This document shows, in pieces, positions 9,875 to 21,857 of a DNA stretch of 64,000 nucleotides; position 1 is the first letter of the stretch, and the number at the start of each line of letters is the position of its first letter. Both the position numbers and the translations under genes were made by a program. Origin of the DNA: Aphanomyces cochlioides (lineage: Eukaryota; Oomycota; Saprolegniomycetes; Saprolegniales; Verrucalvaceae); contig JAHQRK010000008.1 in the NCBI GenBank assembly GCA_019828595.1, positions 372,001 through 436,000 of the forward strand, given 5' to 3'. The notes under the pieces are model-generated. The model saw only the letters and a program-made list of their open reading frames with translations, was not told where the DNA came from and made no database searches.

Positions 9875-11967
9875 CTCCCTCCGTCCCACAAAAATGGAGC
9901 GAGTTTCGGGAGGGTTTACATGACAAACTATAATATTTCTTCAAAACCATCAAACGAAAAAATCACCCATCCTTGCTCGTAAATCCACGATCTGATTGGA
10001 TAATCGAACAAGCGCGCCCAAAGCTTCTGATTGATGCGAGCAAAGCGGGAAAACGTTCATCAACACCGATGAAATGGCCAGTCAAAAAGTTGATACAAAA
10101 CTTAATATAAAACATTCACTCTTTCACTTTAGTGACAAACATTTCTATGTATCGACACCATTGACGATGGGAACAGGAAGACGAGACCTAACGAATGAAG
10201 AGCGCGATGCAATCCTGAGGGAAGTTCTTCTGGAAAGCAAAAATGGCTACATGGCAAGGCTTCCAAAAGGATTTAGCCAGGTATTGGCATCGAAATATGG
10301 CTGCCATCAAAGCACAATTCGAAAAGTTTTGGCTCGAGCAAAACAGCAAGGCGTTGCTGATGGCAACATGAGAGTGTCAGTGTCAAACATGAAGCGTGGT
10401 CGTGTGGGACGTAAGAAAGCCTTCACAGCTGAGCAGGTTAAGGAAAAGATATTGCGTGTACCTATTGCTGAGCGAACAAACCTAAGGCTAATCGCGGAGA
10501 AGACAGGTAAATCGGTTGATTTGAGTCTCTCAAGTTATGTTAGGAATAAGCCGCGGTTCACTTCATCGCTATCTAAAGCAAGGAATCTTTAGAGCTCACA
10601 CCAACGCGATAAAGCCCAGCCTGACAGAAGCAAACAAGTATATGCGTATGCAGTTGCCTTGCGGTTTGTAAAATCCAACTTTGAGCTACGCGATATGCAT
10701 GAGTACGTCCATTTAGACGAAAAATGGTTCTACCTGACAAGGGAGACGAAAACCTACTATCTTGTACCGGGGGAAAGGGAGCCAGAGCGTAGGTGTAAGA
10801 GCAAACGGTTCATCACAAAGGTGATGTTCTTGAGTGCGGTAGCGCGGCCAAGATATATTGAAGACTCTGGTCAATGGTGGGATGGAAAGATCGGGACCTG
10901 GCCGTTTGTGCAAGAAGAACCAGCGAAGCGAAGTAGTGCCAATCGACCTGCCGGCTCCATCGAACTGAAAACTCTCAGTGTCACAAAAGAACTTTACCGC
11001 TCGTACCTCATTGACAAAGTCCTCCCATCAATCGTGACCAAGTGGCCAACACGCGAGCGCACAGTTCTCTTGCAACATGACAATGCCCGCTCTCATGTCT
11101 CCATCAATGATGCTGAATTGACGAGGGTCTTCAATGCCTACAAGACAAGTGGTTGGAACTTCTCCCTGGCGCCGCAGCCCCCAAACTCACCCGATACCAA
11201 CATCCTAGACCTTGGTTTCTTCGCCGCGCTGCAGTCGCTCCAGCATCGGAAGCGAGCACACTCAATTCAAGGACTGATCGACAACGTCTTGTGCGCTTAT
11301 GATGAATACCCATATGAGAGACTGAATCACACGTTCATTACTTTACAAAGCTGCCTACTGGAAACGATGAAGTGTTTCGGCGACAACACGTACAAGATAC
11401 CCCACCTTTCGAAAGAAATGCAATCTCGACTTGGCCGCCTCCCGACAAGCCTAATGGTCCCTGCAGAGGTGTTCCGAGCTGCCACTGCAAAGCTGTGCGA
11501 TGCCGATTGCGAGAAACTGGAGCAGGAACTAGCAAATGAGGTGAGCGAGGCGCGAATCGTCGACGAATTGGCCAACCTTCTTGAAGAAATCGCCTTGAAT
11601 GATGAGTCCAGTGAAGACATGATGTCCGCCTTGGCTGAATCTGGAGTAGATGTCATTTGCATGAATGAATAGAAGTATACTTACCGATCGTGGCACTTGT
11701 AGATAGTGTGAAGAGTTGTGTGGCGCTGCAGGAGGGTTCTCGAGGTAAACCCCCCTCCTGAATCGTTTGGCGCTGTCAGAATTGGCCCCAGATGAGTTTC
11801 GGTTGTATTTGCGACACATATTTTGAGCAATATTATTGGCTAGATGTAACGTTACAACCTTTTAAAGCTTATCAACAATTATAAAGTTTCGTGGTCAGCG
11901 GTATTTTTATTCAAAGGAGGGGTTCGCCAATTTTCTGATTCGCTCCATTTTTGTGGGACGGAGGGAG
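9875..11967 (+). mobile_element. Mariner-like DNA transposon with plant-type ends
   Basis: A 2093-bp element with perfect 27-bp terminal inverted repeats (9875-9901 and 11941-11967) that begin CTCCCTCCGTCCC. This is the terminal sequence known from plant mariner-like elements and their Stowaway MITEs. It is flanked on both sides by TA (9873-9874 and 11968-11969), the expected target duplication. The perfect ends show it inserted recently or is still mobilised in trans. Its transposase is frameshifted. Confidence 0.92.
10074..11672 (+). pseudogene. Plant-type mariner transposase, frameshifted
   Basis: The first segment (10074 to about 10535) starts at ATG and includes an N-terminal DNA-binding region (LTNEERDAILREVLL, KYGCHQSTIRKVLARAK) typical of plant-type mariner transposases. 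The frame then shifts: about 10535-10655 continues in another frame (LGISRGSLHRYLKQGIFRA), and from about 10659 it returns to the original register for the catalytic domain, so two compensating indels (or an unlikely intron) break it. The catalytic part has Asp in VHLDEKWFY, Asp in LLQHDNARSH and Asp in ILDLGFF. By hand the last two are 42 residues apart; the plant group is usually described as DD39D. It ends with an acidic tail. It would cut and paste the element if intact. Confidence 0.85.
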
Positions 11968-12374
11968 TAATAGTTTAACACTCGAATCGGACCAATCAAT
12001 GCAAACACAACACGTCCAAGTCGATGAAAAGCTTGGCGACCTCAGTTCCATGCATTCACATCTTTCGCCCCAAACATTTCAATCCTGAGCTCTTTCGATA
12101 CAGCTCTTGAGCTCGTCAAGGGCACTTGTCACCCTCGAGGTTTTCGTGGAGGCATTTCAGCTCGAAGGAAACTGCTACATTTTGGCTGGTTTGGCTGGTC
12201 TTAATCCACCCATGGCCAACGCTTAAACTTAAATCCCCCACCGTCACACTGGAGAAACTCACTGAAGTGGCCAAGTTCGCGTCGAGGAGCGTGGTTTGAT
12301 GTGAATTGAGCTCGATGGCATATCGTAGATTTTGGTTAATAATAAAATAGTTGGTTCGATCGGGGCGGTGGGTT

Positions 12375-12833
12375 TCACGAGAGGATAAATGACATGGACA
12401 TTGCTTTGGTCTTGGGCGGTTCGTCGTCGTCTTCTTCGCGCTTGTGCGGTGGCGGTGGAGCCGACGACTCGTAGTCTTCGTAGCTGCTTGCACGCTTGTG
12501 GAGGCTATAAAACATTTGAAATCTCGAGATCGGTTGAATCGAGCCTTCTTGTGAAGCCGCAGGTTTGACAGACACGCCATGGAGCTGGTACTCGGACGAC
12601 GATGGCGGGGCAAAGAGTGTCGCGGTGATCGCGGGCGCCGTTTCTTTGCATTTGACTCCATCGAGAGAGTACGAGACGTCAAAGATGGAAGACGAAGGCT
12701 GTTGCGTTTGAATCGCTGAGTGGTCGCGTAGCCAGCTTTGCTTCGATGCTACAACCGGTGGAGACATTGTCGTGAATTGGGTCTGTCGAAACGGAAAATG
12801 GAATGGTCCCGTCTTGGACGGGCGGGGGGCCAT
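12375..12833 (-). CDS. Hypothetical 152-residue protein
   Basis: A complete ATG-to-stop ORF. The N terminus is basic/Pro-rich; the middle (IFDVSYSLDGVKCKETAPAITATLF) resembles a beta-strand segment; the end has an acidic KREEDDDEPP tract and terminates MSMSFILS. I recognise no domain. Composition is biased in a protein-like way and there is no overlapping alternative, but no splice or homology support is available. It lies about 400 bp beyond the mariner element. Confidence 0.45.
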   Translation of the reverse strand: MAPRPSKTGPFHFPFRQTQFTTMSPPVVASKQSWLRDHSAIQTQQPSSSIFDVSYSLDGVKCKETAPAITATLFAPPSSSEYQLHGVSVKPAASQEGSIQPISRFQMFYSLHKRASSYEDYESSAPPPPHKREEDDDEPPKTKAMSMSFILS

Positions 12834-12839
12834 GTGTCA

Positions 12840-15800
12840 GGCCGTCTGTTTCAGACGTCTAGCTACAAATAGGTGAGCATACAGTCAAAGTTGACAAGAA
12901 CAACTGAATCTTAAACTTACGACGAGCGGCGCTCCACGAAAATGCATCGCTAGAGCAGGGCTAGCCAACGCCCTCGGTGCCAGAGCGATTGGAGGAACCT
13001 GGGGGTGCATTCCTGTTCCGTTCAGAGGACATCGTTCACACACATGGGTGCCGGCATCTGGGCAGTGTTTGCGGATGCTTCTAGATGATATACAACATCA
13101 GCTTCGCCTCGCAGAGAACTTCCCCCTAGGGAGTAAATCTTACGGGGGGAAGAGCCGTATTCCATTCAAATCCACTCGCAATTGTAAGTTTATCAAGGGG
13201 AAAGCGAGCTTGAAACAAGGCGAAAGGTGGAGTTTGTGGGTTGTGGGTGTTTAGATGCCTTCGTGCGACAGACTGGACGGCCAGCTGGTGCACCAGATTT
13301 GCCAAGGCGAGAGGGGGAATGCCGCCATGTGGAGAACTGAGGCTCGCTGCTGCCGTAGCTTTGACAACGGAAAGGCGATCTTCTTTCGTGTAAAAAAGCA
13401 ATCTGGGCCTAAAAGATGAACCCATGTTAAGCTGATACGCCCCATGAAGTGCTCGACGTGAAGCAACGCCTTGCCCTGCTGCAGCCACGGAAAAGAAATT
13501 GCTTGTGGATGCCAAAGGCTTGTCTGAATCAACTTGTGGCGGCAGGATTTAACCAGCGACATGAGTGAAGATGCGGAAGGACTGGATGCAATGCAAATGT
13601 CGTGGTGGCAAGAGGAGCATCATCGCCGCTACCGCAGCTAGGTATACGCGGCGGGGAGTTTGCTGGAGCTCGCTAGCCTTCAGCTCGAATGTTACTTCAG
13701 CGAGACGGGATGTACATGAGTTGACGTTGGCGCTAGAGTGGTTTATGAGGCCGACAATTGAAACATGTGAAGCTGCATTTGGTTACAAACAAGTCCAACA
13801 GTATGCACACGAGCGCAGTAGTATTGTTTTTTGTATGGCGCTGTCAGATCCCGACGACGTGTTGCCCTTGATTGCGCATGATATCAATGTCCTGCAGCAA
13901 TCAAATGAATCGCAAAGACATGGCGCTACGTCATTCCAGTCGTAGCGCCAATAGACATGAACTGATAGATTGCTAAACCCATGGATACACGGTATATTCA
14001 ATACGGAAAATTCAGCCAGCCTTCAGCTTGATTGCCATAAGCGTACAGTACAGTACTTAGCGCCTCCAAAACTACAGTTTATCTTCAGTTGCTCTTTTGT
14101 CAACTCCCCCCGCACTAACGTTAATAACAGAAGAGCAGTTACAGTTGAAACTGATATTTATTGTGTCATCAAAATAAATATATTTCAAAAATATTGTATT
14201 GATTGAACAATAGATAATGTCAATAAATATATTTTTACAGTCGATGTTATTCTCGTCGAGACGGACTTGACGGCAGTCCACTCCCCCGAATATGCACACA
14301 CGAATTATTTTCAGCTCTCTCCCATTCTCCCCCCGCAAGTCTAAAACGACAAATGTGTCGAATGCAAGGCCCATGGCAACCGAGAATGAACGCCAGAAGC
14401 CACCAAGAATATTGGACGCTGCCTGAGGTAGCCCCTGACAGAGTTCAAGCACCTTTGTTTCAAAAGTACTTGTCGCTCTTCTTGGCCATGAAACATGGAT
14501 CATCTGTAGCGCTTCTTCGCGTCGAAGCCTAGGATATGTTGCACTTCCTTTCACGGCAATCAAAACGTTCAAACGCGTCAATCTCGTGTACAACTCACTT
14601 TTTACTGTTTTGTCGCCCGACTCGGTCCTCTTCTTCCTCAACTCCCGTCAGATAGGGCAGTGAACTCCCCCAGAGAGCGACGAAGGACCAGTTACAAGGT
14701 GTAACTGGCGTCGTTTTATCGGTTTCAAATGAAGGGCCAGTGCCGTGCCGCGGCTGGAGATGATGATGAAATCGACATTCCGAGAGAGACGATTGTATTC
14801 TTCAGTCAACAAACGCAGAGTTAGATGTCCCTTCGATCAAGTCCAGAAGACCAAGTCACCACGTGAGATCTTTGTTCTAGTCATGTTTTTCTCTCTCAGC
14901 AAGGTCACGGAAACGTTGATGGACGACGTGGAGGGTCAGTCAGTCAGTCCTGATGAGAAATAAAACGTGGAAAGGAATCGCATGACATTTGAAGCATGCT
15001 TTGCAATAGCACCGCTTTGTGAAGATACATTCCAAGATCGCAGACTTGAAGGCACGCTGGGCGGCAAGGCAATTTCTAAACCCCGAGAGCGACAAGCCCA
15101 GCAGCTCTGCAGGCTCTGAAATGCTCCGTCAAGGCTTGGTGTCCTCAAAGCCAGTACAAATAGGGACGCTCTTTCGGAAATGCTGCAACTATTGACGTCT
15201 GCCGTGATAGCTCTTGGATCAATCTTCAACACAGCTCTTGCATTAGACGTTGTAGAATTACGGCTGTCGTTTCTTGATCAGAGGAACCCATTCTCCTTGA
15301 ATGCACAATCTCTTGAGCGCAAAGCATCAGTGCACAGTTGCCACGATGACAACATCGCTTGCACCGTCTTAGCAAACTCAACGTAGCCACGATGTCTTTA
15401 CTCGCGTCTGGAGACTTCGCCATCTATAACAGTTGACGAAGTCTCAACTCTTGTCGCAATCATATTGCTTCCCCCTTGGCGTCAGTCGTGGCTTTCTTCA
15501 GAAAACTCTCCACAACATCCGCTGCAAAGTAGAGTCTCTCCTCGGTTGGTTTTCATCATCGCCAAGTTGAGTCTCCCAGGCAACTGCCTGAAACAAACCT
15601 TGAGCTGAGCCATGCTTCCAACAACTACATGGTCATCCAGAGCGCATCGACCTGACCCTCTATCTCGCAATGGTACACCGAGCGCGCTCCTCTTGACTAC
15701 TAAACGATATAGATGTCAAATGCTCGGGCTCACAGTGTCAGTTGATCGAATCTGCCACCGTCAGGCCAATGCAATCGGGCTCAAAGCATGCAGGGTAGTC

Positions 15801-17240
15801 AGCTCATATCCGATCAGCATGCTCATGGGCTCTAGAAAAGGCGACGAGGAGCGACCAGATCGCAAACCGCTTTGAGGGGAGCCTGGATGGCGTCAGCCAG
15901 TCAAAGTTTCCATTTTCTGTTTGCAGAGCTCAAGAAAGTGGGGCTGTCTCGTTTCCACATGGAGCGAATCGCATCACGTTTCCTGGCGGCGTGGCAATGT
16001 GACAGCCAATTGGTTTCATCGTTTCGATACATGCACAACGAATTGTGACGCTTGGCCATGCTCATCATTCCATGCCGACGGATCCTATCAGTCCTTCATC
16101 GACTGAGGGGATGATCGCCGCCTGATCGGCCTTGCATTCAAGCATTACCGTACAGAAACGAGGTTCATGGACGCGTCTCGCCGTCTCATCAATTTGAAAT
16201 GTCGAGCGTTTATTCCAAGTTTATTCTTATGGGTTTGCGTGTGTACAGTTATCACCGCGAATGCGCGATCAAAAGATTACATGGATAACCACCTGCTCGA
16301 CGGGAGGGTATGTCACGTGAACTCGACTTTTCTCTCTCTCGCTGCCTAGATCTATATCCCCATGCTTCCCCATGTGAGTCGAAAGGGGTGCGCGGCGATG
16401 CGCTGCTTCATGAACCCATGAGAATGGAATATTTCGCAGCTGCGGAAGGTATTGACTTTCCTCTCCGGAATCGTCGAAGGTTGACCATGTATTTCGTGAC
16501 CGGGTCTGAACTCCTGGGCGAATCACATCGCGCTTCTCCAAAGCGTGGCAATGTGTCTGCCAATTGTTGTCGGCGCTGCGTCGTCGTACACTCACGTCAA
16601 AGACACCGAAGCTTGACCACAAATCCTCTCTCCATCATTCAAGCTCGACATAAAATATGCAGAAAGTCCACTATTGAATTCTAATATTATTCATTCGATT
16701 CCAGAAAATGCAGAAAGTCCACTATTGAATTCTAATATTATTCATTCGATTCCTGGGCTGTCGAATCGAATCGACTTGCCAGAATCGACTAACAATCGAC
16801 TAGCCAATCATTTATCAGTATTTTCCATATTTTGACCAATCAAATCACCTTAATATTGTGACTTGAGGAAAGGCCATGGGGAAAGGCCATGATGGACGCT
16901 GACTCGCAGAAGATACGCGCGGCGTCTTAGCGCTTCATAGCGAGGTAGTAGTTGGCGTAGAAATCATGCGTGGCGGTATTCTGGGTTGCAGGTACCATTG
17001 CTAGGAAGAAATTGTACTTAATTTTGTATACTATACAATATTTCATATGAAATTCAGCATAGTCGATTGCTATTCGATTTGGCCAATGACCTGCCAAGTC
17101 CACATTTCACTGAAAAGGACAATACTAAAACCAAGTTTAAATTGCAAATGAAATATGCTAATTTATCCCTTGAATATTCCATACAAAATCCAAGATAAAA
17201 ATTGATTGTGTCATTAATTCCGAATTATACTTAGCTCTAC
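12840..17240. other. Gene-poor stretch with weak ORFs and old repeats
   Basis: No gene is convincing here. Minus-strand ORFs at 13126-13515 (129 residues) and 14072-14641 (189 residues, ending in an AT-rich Ile/Asn/Cys stretch) have no recognisable motifs. Two segments, about 15960-16015 and 16508-16565, share a diverged direct repeat (GCGAATC...GTGGCAATGTG...GCCAATTG). The DNA becomes AT-rich after 16650. It reads as decayed repeats. Confidence 0.5.
16657..16753. repeat. Tandem duplication, 51-bp period
   Basis: A 46-bp block starting ATGCAGAAAGTCCACTATTG at 16657 is repeated exactly at 16708, with only 5 bp between copies. The absence of differences indicates a recent duplication. Non-coding. 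Confidence 0.9.
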
Positions 17241-17448
17241 TATCGATATTGTATAGTGTTAGATTTATTTGGAAGAATTATAATAAATTGGTGCCAGAGG
17301 TGACGCTTGGTCATCGCAAATCCTCGTTTCTGTTTGGCCGAGCCATTAGCCTATCAAGAACGCGCATGAGTCGGTGTCATATTCGTCGCCACTTGCGAGA
17401 AAACATGGCTTTAGACACCATTTCTCGATCTCCATCCACTGCGTTAAC

Positions 17449-17937
17449 ATGGGCGCCAGCTCGACTTGCTCTAGCGATTCACATGCATCTACCTCGACAA
17501 CCTCCTCCTCTTCTCATCACGATCGCACGGTGCAATACCGTAAAGCATACTATGCCAAGAACAAGGAAAAGGAAATTGCGCGCATGAAGCTCTACTACGA
17601 GACGAACAAGGAAAAATTCAGCGCGTATGGCAAGGAATACTACGAACGCAACCGCGAGAAAGAACTTGACCGATTCAAAGCGTACCGTGCGAAGAATTTG
17701 GAACGCGATCTTGAACGAAAGAAGCAATGGTATGCGCGCAACCGCGAAAAGATTTTGGCCTACGCCAAAGCGTACGATTTGAAAAACCGCGACAAGCGAA
17801 ATGCATACCAACGCGAGCGCCGACGAAGACTCAAAGAAGCTGCGCATGGAGCGACTGTCACAAAAGTGCTCAACGCAGATGTCAACAGTCCGTCCGCCAT
17901 GCACATGGACTTTCTGCTCAACCCTGTCCAAGACTAA
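17449..17937 (+). CDS. Charged repeat protein with C-terminal LLNP motif
   Basis: The chosen ATG at 17449 gives 162 residues (MGASSTCSSDSH...); the frame is open further upstream but without a better ATG. After a Ser/Thr/His-rich head, residues about 28-125 form a series of Tyr-rich, Lys/Glu/Arg-rich units of roughly 12-14 residues (YYAKNKEKEIAR, YYERNREKELDR, WYARNREKILAY), probably a long charged helix that may bind nucleic acid or self-associate. The tail ends HMDFLLNPVQD. A second protein at 38331-38639 has the same build and a matching C terminus (MNIAALLNPLT). Function unknown; the shared tail suggests a docking motif. Confidence 0.75.
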   Translation: MGASSTCSSDSHASTSTTSSSSHHDRTVQYRKAYYAKNKEKEIARMKLYYETNKEKFSAYGKEYYERNREKELDRFKAYRAKNLERDLERKKQWYARNREKILAYAKAYDLKNRDKRNAYQRERRRRLKEAAHGATVTKVLNADVNSPSAMHMDFLLNPVQD

Positions 17938-18534
17938 CTTGGTATTTAATCGAATAGCTGTAGATACTGTGTAAGATATAAGGTAGTCGTCGTCTTTGAA
18001 CTTGACACAGCGGCGCGTTCTCTCTCTGCACTCTTGGCCATCTTTATGAAGCCGTTTCAGTTTTTTCGAGCGAGTTTTTGCTAAAGTCATTGAAAAATTT
18101 GACCACCTCGGACGTTTGGACGTCAACACCTTTCCCTTGATGGTCGAAAGTTATTTAGTATACCGTATACTTTACTGTAAAATCAATTATTACAGGATAT
18201 GCATGGGCAAAATAGTGTATAAATTGCAAGAGGTACCCCGAGAGATCGCTTCACGTGTGGGGGGCTTGCTTGCTTGTTCTAGCTCAAACGTCAGTGTTGA
18301 TTGATCCTCACTTGTAAACTAAGTGTTTATTCAAGCTTGATTGATTTCTATTCTTATGGATTGTGGTTCAATTTCAATGATGATGTCATCTCAAAGTTCA
18401 CTACAATCGACTTCTATTATTCTTCCGTGTTTTTGTTTACTCAACCCAACGTGTTTATTCTATCGCACGAGTTTTGCCACCAGAGATGGCATTTTGTGTG
18501 AGTGCTGCGCTGTTGTCACATTCAATTGATTCTA

Positions 18535-18780
18535 AGATATTATCGATTTGATACAAATTTTGGGTTGGTGCTCAATCGAATCGCGCCGGCAAATCGATCC
18601 GCAAACCGATCCCATAGATTTCATTGGCTGATTCGAAAAAAAGTACCATATTTTGTCAAATTAGTCGAAATTTTTCGATTATTAGCCAATCAAATGGCTT
18701 AAAACAAATTTGGAACGATTGAACAAACCGCGCCTAATTGGGAAATTTCCCCAAAAAGCACAATATGATTTTGGTCATTT
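18535..18780. repeat. Copy of a dispersed AT-rich repeat
   Basis: Starts ATATTATCGATTTGATACAAA, continues with CAATCGAATCGCGCCGGC and CCGATCCCA...TTGGCTGATT, and ends near GGGAAATTTCCCC. Related copies lie at about 42361-42718 and, inverted, at about 47440-47590; a more diverged relative is at about 38030-38200. No coding capacity; a MITE family is likely. Confidence 0.6.
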
Positions 18781-19907
18781 TTGTGATGTTTCAAGCTCGC
18801 ACGGAGCAGTCAAATGATTCGTCATATTGCCATATTGCCACAACGATACTTCGCCAAGATAAATGATTGTAAAGGCTCTCCTCTGGTCATTTAAATCCGT
18901 GTCAGTGATTTGAGCTAGTTTACCCGATTCAGTGAAGACCATAATGCATGGAGGGTAGGCAAATATGTAAATCACAGTCGCTGCTCTACCTCTTCTCTCC
19001 ATTCATTAGTGTTCGTGTTTGAGTGTTATCATTGCAACTCGACACAGGGGGAGCTATATAGGAGGCTGGAGGCGATGTCTAGAAGGTGATTCTTCTTGAA
19101 TTAATTTACAAGTTATTTTAGCCTTGAATTGAAGCCGAGCTTCATCCGATGGCCTAGAATCTATTTCTAACTCAACCTCTGAATAGTTTGATATGATGAA
19201 GCCGAGAGCATGCAATCCCCATATCGAGGCTTTCAATTAGCTTGCATTGCATTTGCTGCCGGTCGGGTACAACAAGCATGTCAAGGGTTCTCAATTTCAA
19301 ATGACAATTGACAAGCTGTTCCATTTGATTGCAACGATGCCAAAATCACTCATCACTTGACAAAAAATAAAATTACAGAGTAAACTCACAATAAACACCT
19401 CTGAAAATGTATTTCCGTCTCAGTCTATCGATGTCATCTGGACCAAAATCCCAAGCACAGAAACTCCTGTTTGCTCAGCTCTCAAAGCTGTTCATCTATA
19501 AATGCATACAACAGGCCTTTAGTAGCAATAGTTCATGAAAACAATCCTATCATTCATTTTTTCACGCACGTTCTTGAAATGTTTCATGTCTGCTGACATG
19601 AACATAATAGTATGGTCGTGATGGTGATAAGCCTGATTTATACTTGAAATTTGTATGCATTCCGATGTCTTACGGAGCTGGAGGAGTGACACTTTGGTCG
19701 TCGTTTGGGTCGCTAAGGTGAGATATAAACCCTTGTATACAAATTTTCATATATTTTTATTCCAAGTGCTGTCACCCATCTCTACTTTAGAATTTTAATC
19801 TTGATTAAAGTATACCCTGTCTTCCATCAGAACGCATTCTTTCTTCGATTCAGTTCATTTTCGATTTCCACGCCGCCGCTGCCGAGCGCCGCCTCCGATC
19901 GAGATCC
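18781..19907. other. AT-rich intergenic spacer
   Basis: No supported gene. The stretch upstream of 19908 presumably holds the promoter of the first tetraspan gene, with a pyrimidine-rich segment (CTTTCTTCGATTCAG) near 19840-19860; no defined core element could be assigned. Confidence 0.4.
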
Positions 19908-21016
19908 ATGGGCTCGATTCTTTTTATGCGAAGCTCAGCACTGAGTACGACCCATGCACGATGATCAGTGTTGATTTTCTCCGACGTAGCGGTGCTCTTG
20001 AGCTTCATTTCCCTCGTGCTGAGCATGTTCGCGCTTGTATATCCAGCATGGTTCCAACAGGAATACAAACCCGCGAAAGGGTCGTCGGTGTATCAATCAT
20101 TCGGCCTCTTTGCGTTTTACTCGACAAATCAGCTCACGAACCCCTTCTACGCATCCCAAACTACCTTCATCTATAGCGACTACTGCTCTGGTAAAGTGTC
20201 TGCCCCGAATTGGATGCTCGGATTCGGCACTGCTTTCAATGAGGTGCTCTGTGGAAGCTATGTCTCGACGATGCAAGGTGTCATGATTGCCGCTGTCGTC
20301 TTTGCAGGTAAACAGCTCAAAGCAAAGCAGGAAACAGGACATTTTACTGTAGGAATCTCCCTCTTGGCGGCAATTGCTGCGTGTTATTTCCCCGCCGCAG
20401 GGTATGCAGAGCGCACAGTGTCTGGTGCCACTTTTCTCGCATGTTAGTCCATTCAAGCTTTGTCGAAGACTCATTACGTTGTGTAGCCTTGTGTCTTCTT
20501 GCCGTGCTTATCACATGGAGCGTCTACTTTCAGCAAAAACTTTTAGACCTCACTGTTGTCCAGACAGAGTACAGTCAATGCAAATCCTTCACAGATACAG
20601 GGGCATCATGGAGCTGTTGGTTCTACGGCTACAACTTTTGGGTCGCAATTGCTGCTGTCTTTGGCTTGCTGCTGACTACATATGCCAGTGCTGCTGGTCG
20701 TGCCGCCAAGGTATGCTTCCGTTTCTACACTTGGCCAATATGACCCATATCTGTGTAGATTCATCACTTCCGAAAGGAATACGAACACAATCTCGTCATT
20801 GCCATCCAAGCCTCGGCAATGACAGCCCCTGCTGGTGCATCTCGTGAGCAACCTCTCTTGACGCCTGCTGGTCCGACTCTCTCCGAGCGAGAAATGGCTC
20901 TGGCCTTGCAGCAATCCCGAGAAGAACATGAGCTCAACCTGGCCATCCAACAGTCTCTCATGGAGCAACAGCAGCAGAACCAGTACATGCCACCGTCCCA
21001 ATATGGTCGACGCTAA
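19908..21016 (+). CDS. Four-helix membrane protein with three ubiquitin-interacting motifs
   Basis: Five exons: 19908-19944, 19990-20307, 20353-20442, 20487-20710 and 20759-21016, with introns of 44-48 bp, giving 308 residues. Four hydrophobic segments are seen: LLSFISLVLSMFALVYPAWF, the stretch MIAAVVFAG-ISLLAAIAACYF, SLCLLAVLITWSVYF, and FWVAIAAVFGLLLTTYASAAG. The two loops between helices 1/2 and 3/4 carry Cys and aromatic residues (YCSGKVSAPNWML; SWSCWFYGYNFW). The cytosolic tail has three UIM-like helices fitting hydrophobic-x-x-Ala-x-x-x-Ser: LVIAIQAS (about 231-245), MALALQQS (266-279) and LNLAIQQS (279-292), the last two perfect. UIMs bind ubiquitin, so I infer a membrane adaptor for ubiquitinated cargo. 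The next gene is a paralogue with conserved intron positions; intron 4 is unique to this copy. No known family name is claimed. Confidence 0.88.
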
Positions 21017-21857
21017 ATATGGCAATCAATACATGGGAAAAAAGCGTTTATTTAAACGCACTTTGCGTTTTTCCTCGCCTTTTCGGGCAAGAAAGTGACA
21101 ACGCTTGGACATCCACGATTGACTCGCAGTGTCACACTAGCACGTGGAAATGACAAAAGCTTCGAGTGGTCTTGGAGATCTTGACGAGCGCGTTGCGCTT
21201 TGCACTGGAGCTTCCTCGGAAGACGCTATTGTTCACCGAGATTTCATAACCCCTACACCCCTAAAACTCTCAAATATTATAGATCTTCTCTATGCAGTTC
21301 CCTGCTCGTTTTGGAAATTCATACCATGCTTGCAAGAGGAGATAGATAAGGACGAGTAATCGTGCTTCGTGCCATTGTACAATGGATAATCGCTACGAGC
21401 ATGGTATGCTAGCATCTCTATCTGGTTTCAAAGAAGACTTAAGCACGCGGTTTCTTAGACGTTCGAAATGCTCAACGTGACATATCATGACAACGAGATA
21501 GCTTATCGCAGACTGCTCAAGGGTACAATTTGAGCAAGACATACTAGCTGCCTTTGGACATGAATGCTGACAAGGCGAGTTCTTCTTCGGCAACGCTTGT
21601 ACTACAAAAATCTTTTGCAAATCAAGCAGTATGATCATGTTTCTTTGTATATCGAGTTATAGAGGTTGTCTTCCATCTTATTTTGAAATTCTCCGTCAAA
21701 TTTTTGGAGTTGGACAAAACGCAGTAAAAAACGCGTTATATCGAAAAGGTGGACAGATTTGGCCGGATAATCTTGGTGTTTAACCGGATAGCCAGACTTT
21801 GTTGCAAACACCATTTTGAGAATCGCGAGGCCGCCGCCCCGAGTAACCAGAGCAACA

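Noticed and set aside
13126..13515. 129-residue minus-strand ORF
   Set aside because: ATG-to-stop but without motif, splice evidence or composition clearly different from overlapping frames; left as unassigned spacer.
14072..14641. 189-residue minus-strand ORF
   Set aside because: Its second half is translated AT-rich repeat-like DNA with Ile/Asn/Cys bias; likely chance.
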